Source: JADGGV01 sp035715725
GTDB lineage: Bacteria; Gemmatimonadota; Gemmatimonadetes; Longimicrobiales; RSA9
NCBI GenBank assembly: GCA_035715725.1
Contig: DASTKT010000238.1
Coordinates: forward strand, 1-39,860
Length of the DNA stretch: 39,860 nt
Direction: 5' to 3'
Within the stretch, counting starts at the first letter, position 1. The number at the start of each line of letters is the position of its first letter. The position numbers and the translations under genes are program-made. Below the pieces are notes generated by a model. It was given only the letters and a program-made list of their open reading frames with translations, had not been told where the DNA came from and ran no database searches. This document shows, in pieces, positions 31,085 through 39,860 of this stretch.

Positions 31085-33520
31085 ATGTTCTTCCACGACC
31101 TCCGTCACGCGCTGCGCGTCCTCGGCCGCGCCCGGACGCTCACCCTCGTGGCCGGGCTCACGCTGGCGCTCGGCATCGGCGCGAACACGGCGATGTTCAC
31201 GGTGGTGAACCGGGTGCTGCTGCGGCCGCTGCCGTACCCGCACGGCGAGCGGATCGTGCAGCTCTACGGCCACGACCGGGGCGGGGAGGACGGGCCGTTC
31301 TCGGGGCCGGACTACCTCGACGTGAAGCGGGCGGCGCGCAGCTTCGGCTTCCTGGCGGCGGCGTCCGGAGGGGTCAGGACGCTCACGGGCGCCGGCGATC
31401 CGGAGCGCGTCCGCGGCCAGAACGTTTCGCCGGAGTACTTCGAGGTGTTCGGCGTGGCGCCGCGGCTCGGGCGGACGTTCCTGGCGGAGGCCGGCGCGGC
31501 GCCGGCCGGGCGCCAGGCGGTGCTGTCCGCCGGCTTCTGGAAGCGGCGCTTCGGCGCCGACCCCGGGATCGTGGGGCGGACCCTCACGCTGGACGGCGAG
31601 CCGTGGACGGTGGTCGGCGTGATGCCGGAGGGCTTCGGGCCGCTGGACGAGACGGACGTCTGGACGCTGCAGACGGGCGCGGTGCCCGCATCGCCGTTCA
31701 CGGCGGAGCGGAACCTCGAGGCCGAGCGGGGCGCGCGCTACCTCGTCGTCGTCGGCCGGCTGCGGCCGGGCGTCACGGTGGAGCGGGCGGAGGCCGAGCT
31801 GGCCGGGATCCAGCGCGGGTTGTCCGCGACGTACCCGGACGCGGAGGCGGGCCGCGCCCTGTCCGCCGTGCCGCTGCGGGAGACGCTCGTCGGCCAGAGC
31901 CGCAAGCCGCTGCTCCTGCTCCTCGGCGCGGTCGGCCTGGTCCTGCTGATCGCCTGCTCGAACGTGGCGAACCTGTTGCTGGCGCAGAGCACGGCGCGGC
32001 AGCGGGAGGTGACGATCCGCGCGGCGCTCGGCGCCAGCGCCGAGCGGCTGCTGCGGCAGTTCCTCACGGAGAGCGTGCTGCTCGGGCTGATCGGCGGCGC
32101 GGCCGGGCTCGCGCTCGCGTCACTGGCCGTGCCGCTGCTGGAGCGGCTGGTGCCGGGGGACGCCACGAGCTTCGCGAACGCCGGCGTGGACGCGAGCGTG
32201 CTCGGCTTCACACTCGTCGTCTCGCTCCTCGCGGGGCTGGCGTTCGGCATCACGCCGGCGCTCCAGGCCTCGCGGCTCGACATGAGCGGCGCGCTGCGGG
32301 AGGGCGGGCGCGGCTCGAGCGAGGGCGCCTCGCGGCACCGGATCCGGACGATCCTCGTCGCCTCCCAGGTGGCGCTCTCCGTGATGCTGCTGATCGGCGC
32401 CGGCCTGCTGATGCGCAGCCTCCAGCGGCTCACGGCGGTCGACCCCGGATTCCAGCCGGAGCGCGTGCTCGCCGTCGGGCTGGCGCTCCCCCAGCCGCAA
32501 TACGGCGCCTCCGCGAAGCAGACCGACTTCTACCGGCGGCTCCTCGAGCGGGTGCGGGCGCTCCCCGGCGTCGACGCCGCGGGCGCGGTCTACCCGATCC
32601 CGCTCACGGGCTCGAGCGCCGGGGCCACGTTCAGCATCGGCGGGCGGCCCGCGCTGCCGCGCGGCACGAACGCCGCCGGTCTCGCGTGGGCGACGCCCGG
32701 CTACTTCGCGACGATGGGGACCGCGCTGGTGGAGGGGCGCGCCTTCACGGACGACGACCGCGAGGGCACGCCGCCCGTGGTCGTGGTCAACCGCGCGCTC
32801 GCGCGGCGCTTCTTCCCGGGGCAGGCCGCGGTCGGCCAGCGCATCAAGCTGACGGACGAGCCGGCCGACACGAGCGCCCCCTGGATGACGATCGTCGGCG
32901 TCGTCGCCGACACCCGGCCGGAGCGCCTCGACAAGGCGCCGGAGCCGGCGCTCTTCATCCCGCACCGCCAGAACCCGTGGCCGATGATGTCGCTCGTTCT
33001 GCGGGCGCACGCCGCGCCGGGCGCGGTGCTCGCGGCCGTGCGGCGCGAGGTGGCGGCGCTCGACCCGAACCTCCCCGTCGACCGCGTGCAGCGGCTCAGC
33101 GACGTGGTGGCCAGGTCGGTGGCCGAGCCGCGGTTCCGCAGCCTCCTGCTCGGGCTGTTCGCCGCGCTCGCGCTCGTCCTGGCCGCCGTCGGCATCTACG
33201 GCGTGATCTCGTTCACGGTCGCGCAGCGGACGCGCGAGGTCGGCGTGCGCATGGCGCTCGGCGCGAGCCCCCGCGCCGTCGTGGCGCTGTTCGTCCGCCG
33301 CGGGCTGCGTCCCGTGATCCTCGGCCTGCTGGCCGGGACCGCGGCCTCGCTCGCCCTCGCGCGCGTGCTGCGCGGCCTCCTCTTCGGCGTCGAGGCGACG
33401 GACCCGGTCACGTTCCTCGGCGTCGTCGTCGTCCTCGGCGCCGTCGCGCTCGCGGCGTGCTACATCCCGGCGCGCCGCGCCACGCGCGTGCAGCCGGCCG
33501 CGGCGCTCAACTCGGACTGA
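31085..33520 (+). CDS. ADOP-family duplicated ABC permease
   Basis: An 811-aa permease starting MFFHDLRHALRVLGRARTLT, followed by the family helix LTLALGIGANTAMFTVVNRV and LLRPLPYP. The same two MacB_PCD plus FtsX-block units follow, with a middle block LVLLIACSNVANLLLAQSTAR and a final block ending CYIPARRATRVQPAAALN. The duplicate architecture implies one chain carries both halves of the transmembrane dimer. ATG at 31085 matches the family N-terminus; the frame extends upstream without similarity. Head-to-head with the ADOP gene at 28335-30758 but not a recent duplicate, since the sequences differ through most of the periplasmic domains. Confidence 0.92.
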   Translation: MFFHDLRHALRVLGRARTLTLVAGLTLALGIGANTAMFTVVNRVLLRPLPYPHGERIVQLYGHDRGGEDGPFSGPDYLDVKRAARSFGFLAAASGGVRTLTGAGDPERVRGQNVSPEYFEVFGVAPRLGRTFLAEAGAAPAGRQAVLSAGFWKRRFGADPGIVGRTLTLDGEPWTVVGVMPEGFGPLDETDVWTLQTGAVPASPFTAERNLEAERGARYLVVVGRLRPGVTVERAEAELAGIQRGLSATYPDAEAGRALSAVPLRETLVGQSRKPLLLLLGAVGLVLLIACSNVANLLLAQSTARQREVTIRAALGASAERLLRQFLTESVLLGLIGGAAGLALASLAVPLLERLVPGDATSFANAGVDASVLGFTLVVSLLAGLAFGITPALQASRLDMSGALREGGRGSSEGASRHRIRTILVASQVALSVMLLIGAGLLMRSLQRLTAVDPGFQPERVLAVGLALPQPQYGASAKQTDFYRRLLERVRALPGVDAAGAVYPIPLTGSSAGATFSIGGRPALPRGTNAAGLAWATPGYFATMGTALVEGRAFTDDDREGTPPVVVVNRALARRFFPGQAAVGQRIKLTDEPADTSAPWMTIVGVVADTRPERLDKAPEPALFIPHRQNPWPMMSLVLRAHAAPGAVLAAVRREVAALDPNLPVDRVQRLSDVVARSVAEPRFRSLLLGLFAALALVLAAVGIYGVISFTVAQRTREVGVRMALGASPRAVVALFVRRGLRPVILGLLAGTAASLALARVLRGLLFGVEATDPVTFLGVVVVLGAVALAACYIPARRATRVQPAAALNSD

Positions 33521-33538
33521 ACGCCCGCGACCGGGCGT
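33521..33538. terminator. Compact hairpin between convergent genes
   Basis: ACGCCCG and CGGGCGT pair (7 bp) around CGAC immediately after the permease stop and 12 bases before the end of the convergent glycosyltransferase gene. Confidence 0.5.
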
Positions 33539-33550
33539 CCTGCCCCCCGG

Positions 33551-34639
33551 TCAGCCGGCGCCGGCCTGCCGCGGCGCCACCGCCTCGAGCGCCGCCTTCA
33601 GCCGCGCCGCCAGCACCGGCCAGTCGAGCGCGTCGAGCGGCGCACGCGCCGTCGGGCGCGGCGTGCGCGCCCACGCCAGCGCCGCCGCCAGCTCGCCGGC
33701 CGACAGCTCCCCCTCGTACGTCCGCACCCACGCTCCGCCCACGAGCTGCCGCAGCTCCGCCATCGCGCCGCGATCGGGGACGAGCACCGGCCGGTCGAAC
33801 GAGAGCGCGAGCAGCGCGCTCCCGGAGTTCAGCACCTCGCGGTAGGGCAGGGCGACGAGGTCCGCCGCGTTCAGGTGGAGCTGCACCTCGTCGTCGGGGA
33901 CGAACTCGAGGCGGCAGCGGACGCGCGCGTCGTCTCCCGCGGCGTCCGGCACGCGCGCCGCCTCCTCGTCCGACGGCTTGCCGGCCACGAGCAGGACGAG
34001 GTCGGAGCCGTCCATCTCGCGGAACGCCCGCACGAGCGCCGGCACGTTCTTGTACGGCCGGATCAGCCCGATGAACGCGACGACGCGCGCGCCGGAATCG
34101 ATGCCGAGCCGCCGCCGCGCCTCCTCCCGCGCGACGGCGTTCGGGTAGACCTCGCGGTAGTGGCCGTGCGGCACCACGAAGCCGGGCTTGTCGGCGAGCG
34201 CGGGGAACGCCAGCCGCGCGGCGCCGCGCCCCGTCTCGCTCAGGCTGACGAACGCGTCCAGGCGCCGGGTGAACTCGGGCCAGAACCAGCGCTCGAGCGC
34301 CGGGTGCCGGGCCTCGTGGGAGCGGAGGTTGTGGACGGTCCAGACGACGCGGGTGCCGCGCAGCCGGGCCACGTCCATCAGGCGCAGCAGCGCGTGCAGG
34401 CGGAGGCGGGCGAGTGGGCGGCGCCGCTCCCGGAGGTGGCTGTCGGGCCAGTGCAGGTGCCAGACGTCGAAGCGGCCTGTCAGGAGCCGGCCGGCCGAGT
34501 ACTCCGCCACCTCGACGCCGAGCGCCGCCAGGTGCTCGTAGAGCAGCGCGTTGTACGGGTTCCGGCGCCGGTTCTTGAACGCGGGCCACGCCAGGACCCG
34601 GAGCGGCGCCGGCCGGGACTCCGCGGGCGTATCGGTCAC
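33551..34639 (-). CDS. Glycosyltransferase, GT-B fold (family 4-like)
   Basis: A 362-aa protein with two Rossmann-like domains. The N-terminal half has FDVWHLHWPDSH and TRVVWTVHNLRSHE. The C-terminal donor-binding half has VVAFIGLIRPYKNVPALVRAF, LVLLVAGKPSDEE, the LHLNAADLVALPYREVLNSGS loop and PVLVPDRGAMAEL. These are family-4-type features for retaining transfer from a nucleotide sugar, cytoplasmic or at the inner membrane face. The GTG start at 34639 overlaps the stop of the pentaheme cytochrome gene as GTGA, so translation is probably coupled. Acceptor unknown; its pairing with exported cytochromes is unusual. Confidence 0.88.
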   Translation of the reverse strand: MTDTPAESRPAPLRVLAWPAFKNRRRNPYNALLYEHLAALGVEVAEYSAGRLLTGRFDVWHLHWPDSHLRERRRPLARLRLHALLRLMDVARLRGTRVVWTVHNLRSHEARHPALERWFWPEFTRRLDAFVSLSETGRGAARLAFPALADKPGFVVPHGHYREVYPNAVAREEARRRLGIDSGARVVAFIGLIRPYKNVPALVRAFREMDGSDLVLLVAGKPSDEEAARVPDAAGDDARVRCRLEFVPDDEVQLHLNAADLVALPYREVLNSGSALLALSFDRPVLVPDRGAMAELRQLVGGAWVRTYEGELSAGELAAALAWARTPRPTARAPLDALDWPVLAARLKAALEAVAPRQAGAG

Positions 34640-36276
34640 CGCGCCCCGCCGGCGGTCGTCGCCTCCGCGGCGGCGAGGACGACCGCGGTCGTCTCGGACA
34701 GCTCCTCGTAGTAGGCGACGAAGCGGCGGGGCTCGACGGCGTCGTAGGGCTCCAGGTTGTGCGCCCAGCGGAAGCCGATCGGCTGGTACCAGAGCCTGGC
34801 CTCGACGCGCAGCGGCCCCGCGGCGGCGCCGATCGGGACGGAGTAGTGCACGCGGTCGGAGCCGCCCACGAAGCTCGGGTCGCCGAACGCGTCGCCGACC
34901 ACGGCGATGTCGGGCTGCGCGGTGGCCTTGTCGAAGCCGGCGGGGAGCACGCGATTGTCCTTGATGTAGCCGACCGAGCTGAGTAGCCCGGTGGTCACGC
35001 GCCCCTGCGGGTCGCGGAGGATCGACTCGAAGATCTGGACCTGGTCCGGGCTCGTGATCTGGCGGTAGTGCGGCTCGAAGCGTGTCGGGTCCGCGTCGTT
35101 GTCGTTGCCGACGATCGAGCCGTCGCGCCGCAGCGCGCCCGACTCGAAGAGCACCTGTCCGCGCGCGTCCCGGACGGTGACGTGCAGCCAGGCGCGGCGC
35201 GAGGGGTAGGCGGTCGGCAGCTTGTGGCCGGTGAGGTTCGTGACGACGACGTCCGCCTCCAGCCGCCCATACTCCACCCGGGGCTGCTCGACGGCGACGC
35301 GCGCCGCCTGCGTCTCGAGGAACGCGATCGTGCCGAGCGCGGCCTCGTCCAGCTCCCGCGGCAGCGCATCCGCGCGCAGCTCGACGTGGTAGCGGTCGAG
35401 CATCCGGAGGAGGAGGAAGTTGCCGCCGCGGAAGACGTGCCGGGCCAGCGCCGGGCGGGGCCGCCCCCAGACGCCGGAGACCTCGATGCTGTCGGTCACC
35501 GCCGGCATGTGGCAGTTCTGGCAGCTCCGCTCGCGGACGTAGCGGCTGTGCAGCCACTCCTGGTAGGGGACCTGCTCGGGGAGCCGCCCGATGTGCCGCC
35601 CCTCCCGGTCGAGCGCCTCCGTGTACAGCTCGTGGCAGGTCGCGCACAGCGCCGATTCGCGGATGTGCAGCCCCTGCTCCGGGATGAACGTCGACGAGGA
35701 GTGCATGATGCGGGTGCGCCCGCTGTCGATCGCCCAGGGCCCGAAGACGATGCGCTCGCCGGGCTCGCGCACGGTGTCCACCACGAAGCCGCCCACGAAG
35801 CTCGCCCGCGTGCCCAGCCGGTCGGGCTCGATCTGGTGGCACATCGTGCAGGAGACGCCGTCGGCGGCGAGGCGCGCCATGTAGTCGTCGGACTGGCCGG
35901 GCGGCAGGTTCTCGAAGACCTTGCCGAGCTCGCCCTGCGCCCGGGCCTGGTAGCGCATCATCGGCATGTGGCAGATCGAGCACTCGTCCTCGATGTGCGC
36001 CTGGGCCTTGGGATGGTCCATCACCTCGCGCCGCACCGACGCCTGCCAGTACGGGTCGCGCGACGAGTTCGCCATCACCGACGCCCGCCAGTCCGTCGAG
36101 ATCGACACGTCCTCGCCCTCGCCCGTCGAGAGCTGGTTGTGGCACGCGAAGCAGACCTCGTGCGTCTCGAACAGCGGCGGCGGGCCCGCGGGCCGCGGGG
36201 CGGCGCGGCGCGGCGGCGCCGCGTACGTGGCGGCCAGCGCGACGGCCGGCACGAGGAGGACGACGAGTCGGTGCAT
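34636..36276 (-). CDS. Exported pentaheme cytochrome c
   Basis: A 546-aa protein with a short signal peptide (MHRLVVLLVPAVALAATYA) and five CxxCH haem-attachment sites. These are C42-F-A-C-H46, C99-S-I-C-H103, C143-T-M-C-H147, C211-A-T-C-H215 and C252-Q-N-C-H256. Several other His residues could be distal ligands. The C-terminal ~230 residues are haem-free and beta-rich, with NLTGHKLPTAYPSRRAWLHVTV, a segment common in multihaem cytochromes related to cytochrome c554/hydroxylamine oxidoreductase-type proteins. It should act as an electron carrier outside the cytoplasm. AGGAG precedes the ATG at 36276. It lies between the cytochrome-barrel fusion gene (50 bases) and the glycosyltransferase (4-base overlap). 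Confidence 0.94.
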   Translation of the reverse strand: MHRLVVLLVPAVALAATYAAPPRRAAPRPAGPPPLFETHEVCFACHNQLSTGEGEDVSISTDWRASVMANSSRDPYWQASVRREVMDHPKAQAHIEDECSICHMPMMRYQARAQGELGKVFENLPPGQSDDYMARLAADGVSCTMCHQIEPDRLGTRASFVGGFVVDTVREPGERIVFGPWAIDSGRTRIMHSSSTFIPEQGLHIRESALCATCHELYTEALDREGRHIGRLPEQVPYQEWLHSRYVRERSCQNCHMPAVTDSIEVSGVWGRPRPALARHVFRGGNFLLLRMLDRYHVELRADALPRELDEAALGTIAFLETQAARVAVEQPRVEYGRLEADVVVTNLTGHKLPTAYPSRRAWLHVTVRDARGQVLFESGALRRDGSIVGNDNDADPTRFEPHYRQITSPDQVQIFESILRDPQGRVTTGLLSSVGYIKDNRVLPAGFDKATAQPDIAVVGDAFGDPSFVGGSDRVHYSVPIGAAAGPLRVEARLWYQPIGFRWAHNLEPYDAVEPRRFVAYYEELSETTAVVLAAAEATTAGGAR

Positions 36277-36326
36277 TGGCTCCTTGCGCGATGGCGGTGA
36301 CGGCGGCCGGATGGGCGGCGGGGGGC

Positions 36327-37622
36327 TCACCACCCCTGGAAGAGTCCGCCGTCGAACCAGTCCCACAGCAGGTACGCCACGAACTGCTTGGGGCGGTCGG
36401 TATTGCGCTCGACCGGGACGAGGTAGCCGACCGACCCGCGGATGTGCTGCCGGCGGCTGAGCGTCGCCTGGACCTGGGGCACGAGGTCCCAGGTGGTCAC
36501 GCCATCCTCGATCAGCTCCCGTACGCCCTGGACCTCGATCATCGGTGAGAGCTCCCGCCCCAAGCGCACCGGGATCCAGATCTTGCCGAGCACGAGCCGC
36601 AGCAGCCCCTCGTTCGGCGCCTTGGAGTGGTTCATCGACAGGCCGACGGCGCCCTGGCCCTGCAGGAACACGAGCCCCGGCAGGAGCTGCCCGAAGAGCA
36701 GCGCCGGCTCGACGACCGTCGTCCCCACGCCGAAGCCGTCCCGCGTGTCTCCCGTCGGGAACGCCGCCTCGCCCGCGAAGCTCAGGATCGAGCCGCTCCG
36801 CAGCGAGTGGTACAGCACCTGTTTGTAGGCGACGGCGACGTCGCCCAGACGGACCCCGGTCCAGCGGTGCTCCGGCTCGTCGAACTCGCTCGTGCGCTCG
36901 TGTGCGCCGAACGGGATGACGAACTCGATCTGGCCACGCGGGCCGATTCGCCGCTCGTAGAAGAGCGTGTTGTCGAGCGTGCGCGGACGCGTGTGGGCGT
37001 ATGCGCCGTCGAGCACGACCTCGTCTTCCGGGTAGGCCTTCTCCGTGAGGAACGGGCGCGGGAGGTTCAATTCGCCGCGCGGCCAGCGCCGGTCCCCACA
37101 GAACCCGCGGATGTACTCGAGCACGCGCCGGATCTCGGCGTCCGTGAGCGCCGAGCCGAATGCCGGCATGCGGGCGGAGAAGCCGCGGGCCGGACCCCCG
37201 TTGTGGTCCACCGCAGACCACTGTCGGTTCGTCTCGCCCGTCGTCGCGCGGCAGTCGGCGAGGTCGGGGACGACCGGCTCGCGGAAGCCGACGACGCTGA
37301 ACGACGCGCCGCGGCCGTCGGCGCCATGGCAGTTGGAGCAGGCGGCGCGGTAGATCTGCGCGCCGGTCAGCGGCGCGGCCAGCTCGCGCGATGGCGCATC
37401 CTGCACGCGCGCCGGCGCGTCCTGCGCGCGCGCCGGCGCGGCCACGGCGAGCGCCGCGAGGGCGAGGACGAGGGCCGGCCGGAGGCGGGGCGCAGCGGGG
37501 CGGCGTCCCGCGTGCGCGCGCTCACCCGTGCGCGCGGCGCCGCCCCGCGGCGGACGAAGCAGCGATGATCTCGCGGTAGAGGAACGAAACGGAATCGTGA
37601 GCCACGCGTCACCGACGTGCAT
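36327..37622 (-). CDS. Monohaem cytochrome c fused to a predicted outer-membrane beta-barrel
   Basis: A 431-aa protein. A long basic leader (1-48) is followed by a hydrophobic signal segment (LRPALVLALAALAVA) and ARAQ. A cytochrome c domain follows with haem site C95-S-N-C98-H99 and probable axial Met152 in ARMPAFG. After a linker, residues ~205-431 are made of short alternating polar/hydrophobic strands with Gly/Asp turns: GQIEFVIPFG, GDVAVAYKQVLYH, ILSFAGEAAFPTGDT and KQFVAYLLWDW. The chain ends in Trp, as outer-membrane barrels often do. This half resembles MetA-pathway-type transporter barrels (PF13557-like). ATG at 37622 has GGAGGG upstream and is the only ATG/GTG/TTG before the signal core. 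A short QDAP repeat (three copies) follows the cleavage site. Confidence 0.85.
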   Translation of the reverse strand: MHVGDAWLTIPFRSSTARSSLLRPPRGGAARTGERAHAGRRPAAPRLRPALVLALAALAVAAPARAQDAPARVQDAPSRELAAPLTGAQIYRAACSNCHGADGRGASFSVVGFREPVVPDLADCRATTGETNRQWSAVDHNGGPARGFSARMPAFGSALTDAEIRRVLEYIRGFCGDRRWPRGELNLPRPFLTEKAYPEDEVVLDGAYAHTRPRTLDNTLFYERRIGPRGQIEFVIPFGAHERTSEFDEPEHRWTGVRLGDVAVAYKQVLYHSLRSGSILSFAGEAAFPTGDTRDGFGVGTTVVEPALLFGQLLPGLVFLQGQGAVGLSMNHSKAPNEGLLRLVLGKIWIPVRLGRELSPMIEVQGVRELIEDGVTTWDLVPQVQATLSRRQHIRGSVGYLVPVERNTDRPKQFVAYLLWDWFDGGLFQGW

Positions 37623-37838
37623 CCTCGTCCCTCCCCGGCCGCGGATCGCCTCGCCGGCCCGGACGCTCGCTCCGTGCCGGGTCGGCGCCCGCCCCGGCGC
37701 CGCGCAAGGCGAGACCGGGGCCACGCCTGAAGAAATCATGCCCTCGCCCCGCGCGCCACCCCCGCGCCGGCGGGGAAACGAGAGGCCGGCGCATCCTTTG
37801 CCCCGGCTGGAGGTTACGTCACCCTCGGAGAGGAGATC

Positions 37839-38003
37839 ATGGCCACGGGTCACACCACACAGAGCCATGAGAAGATCCGCCGGTGGGCGGAGCAGGGGAG
37901 CGGGGGGCGCGGCGTCGGGCCCAGCGTCGCCGGAGCGGATCGCGGGCCCGGCCTTCGCGGGCGCCCTCACGTCCTATGCGTTACGCGAAGACGCGAAGGT
38001 TGA
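37839..38003 (+). CDS. Small ORF, 54 aa, possibly a degenerate gene
   Basis: ATG at 37839 has GGAGAGGAG just upstream, the best ribosome-binding site in this region. The product starts MATGHTTQSHEKIRRWAEQG, which recalls small uncharacterised bacterial proteins containing H-E-x-I-R-R-W-A-E followed by a Gly-rich turn. In those as I remember them an E-R-G-G-x-P-A core continues. Here the sequence turns into Gly/Arg-rich residues (GRGVGPSVAGADRGPGLRG) and ends within a dispersed repeat, so the 3' half may be frameshifted or replaced. No neighbours in operon. Could be a small live gene or a remnant. Confidence 0.45.
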   Translation: MATGHTTQSHEKIRRWAEQGSGGRGVGPSVAGADRGPGLRGRPHVLCVTRRREG

Positions 38004-38234
38004 CAGAAGCGCCGCGAATGGGGCGGCCTCGGCACGCCGGTGGGACATCGGCCGCCTGCGCCCCCCGGGGATCACATCAAAGGAAACCGCGCTTCCGGCG
38101 GGCCTCCCATGCCCGGCGACGCTCCGTGCGGTCTGTGTGCTCAGTGGTGAAGAATACCGTTCCCGCATCCGCCCACCCGCTATCCGCGCCGACCCTTCGC
38201 GTCCTGTCCGTTCGGCTCCGCGTCTTCGTGTGAC
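37979..38234. repeat. Degenerate dispersed-repeat segments
   Basis: Three pieces are visible. 37979-38004 has CGCGAAGACGCGAAGG. 38122-38158 reads like CTCCGTG..GTCTGTGTG..AGTGGTGAA. 38194-38234 has CCTTCGCGTC and CGCGTCTTCGTG, inverse to the first piece. Translated on the minus strand they give FFTTEHTDRTE and HTKTRSRTDRT, the look of spurious ORFs seen in dispersed non-coding repeats of several environmental phyla (from memory). Confidence 0.5.
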
Positions 38235-38451
38235 CCGCCGGTTCACGACCCCGGCTCCGCCCACGAACGCGCCGCCCCCCACTCGTCCCTGCGGGTGGTC
38301 GCCCGTCCCCGGCTGAGCCCGCCCCATGGCATGGGCATGTCCCGGGACGCGCTCGGGTGGGAGATTGGCGCCGGTAGACGCGGCGGGCGGCCCGGTGCAG
38401 CGGTGTGCGGGCGCCCGTCGCTTCCTCGGTTGTCCGGGACGAACGGCAGAC

Positions 38452-39695
<1,244 letters not shown>

Positions 39696-39699
<4 letters not shown>

Positions 39700-39860
39700 G
39701 TACATCGATCCGTGCCCTGATCGTGGATGACGAGCCGCTGGCGCGGGAGGGGATCCGGCTGCAGCTCGGGGAGGAGCCGGATGTGGAGGTGGTCGGGGAG
39801 GCGACGACGGGGGAGGAAGCCGTCCGGGCGATCCTGGAGCAGGAGCCGGACCTGGTCTTC
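39696..39860 (+). CDS. LytR/AlgR-type response regulator, 3'-truncated by the window edge
   Basis: The first 55 residues of a receiver domain: RALIVDDEPLAREGIRLQL with the acidic pair D-D-E, then VEVVGEATTGEEAVRAI and EPDLVF. This stops just before the expected phospho-acceptor Asp (usually in LDI/DIQMP). The ATGA overlap with the kinase gene marks it as the cognate regulator. The output domain lies outside the window; a LytTR DNA-binding domain is expected from the kinase class, but is not seen. Confidence 0.92.

Larger units (their letters stand above)
37623..38451. other. 829-bp gene-poor region
   Basis: It holds one small ORF with a strong ribosome-binding site (37839-38003) and degenerate dispersed-repeat sequence (37979-38234). 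No RNA gene, IS end or convincing promoter was found. Long frames on either strand here are low-complexity and lack codon-use or domain support. Confidence 0.55.

Noticed and set aside
30517..34074. 1185-aa plus-strand open frame
   Set aside because: It runs through the ADOP gene in another frame and into the antisense of the glycosyltransferase; the product is Arg/Ala/Pro-rich without motifs.
37402..37440. Alternating GCGCGCGCCGGCGCG runs that look like a CRISPR or tandem array
   Set aside because: Only two to three short units that encode the QDAP/QDAPARV repeat just after the signal peptide of the cytochrome-barrel protein.
37528..38316. 262-aa plus-strand open frame in the gene-poor region
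   Set aside because: No ribosome-binding site, no domain, mixed Arg/Pro/Ser composition, and it overlaps the leader of the cytochrome-barrel gene on the other strand.

Overview
The window is about 40 kb of very GC-rich bacterial chromosome. Its style suggests Gemmatimonadota or a related lineage (Acidobacteriota is the main alternative). The reasons are three orphan duplicated-permease (ADOP) genes, many exported Ala/Pro-rich hydrolases, a V/A-type rather than F-type ATPase operon, SRP/ribosomal genes with low-complexity tails, and alternative GTG starts. No marker here fixes the phylum, so this is inference. There is no phage, IS element, integron or CRISPR array, and base composition looks even throughout.

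Region by region: 1-1608 holds the 3' end of a GAF/histidine kinase gene and a SnoaL-like protein. 1747-8325 is a minus-strand block: an ADOP permease, a 57-aa conserved-looking small protein, a class C beta-lactamase-like serine hydrolase and an esterase-fold exported hydrolase. 8482-10550 encodes a membrane-anchored protein and a GH18 glycosidase lipoprotein. 10682-15051 is the housekeeping cluster ffh-rpsP-rimM-trmD-rplS-rnhB. A four-helix membrane protein links it to a complete V/A-type ATPase operon (stalk G/H-I-K-E-C-F-A-B-D, 15630-24067), whose genes mostly overlap by a few bases. A tRNA-Lys(TTT) with its own promoter and terminator follows. Next come a CAP-domain lipoprotein, a Gly/His-rich exported protein, an orphan type-1 solute-binding lipoprotein, a MIP-family channel with an altered second NPA motif, and two divergent ADOP permeases (28335-33520).

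The most unusual part is the minus-strand cluster 33551-37622. It encodes an exported monoheme cytochrome c fused to a predicted outer-membrane beta-barrel, a pentaheme cytochrome c, and a glycosyltransferase whose start overlaps the pentaheme gene's stop. One could read it as a small candidate electron conduit across the outer membrane, but this is inference. The window ends with a LytS-type histidine kinase overlapping the start of its probable response-regulator partner, after an 829-bp gene-poor stretch holding one small ORF and degenerate dispersed-repeat sequence.

Convergent gene ends are separated by hairpins (1670-1727, 26033-26073, 28262-28331, 33521-33538). Several intergenic regions carry plausible housekeeping promoters of the form TTGNNN-N17/18-TAGNNT.
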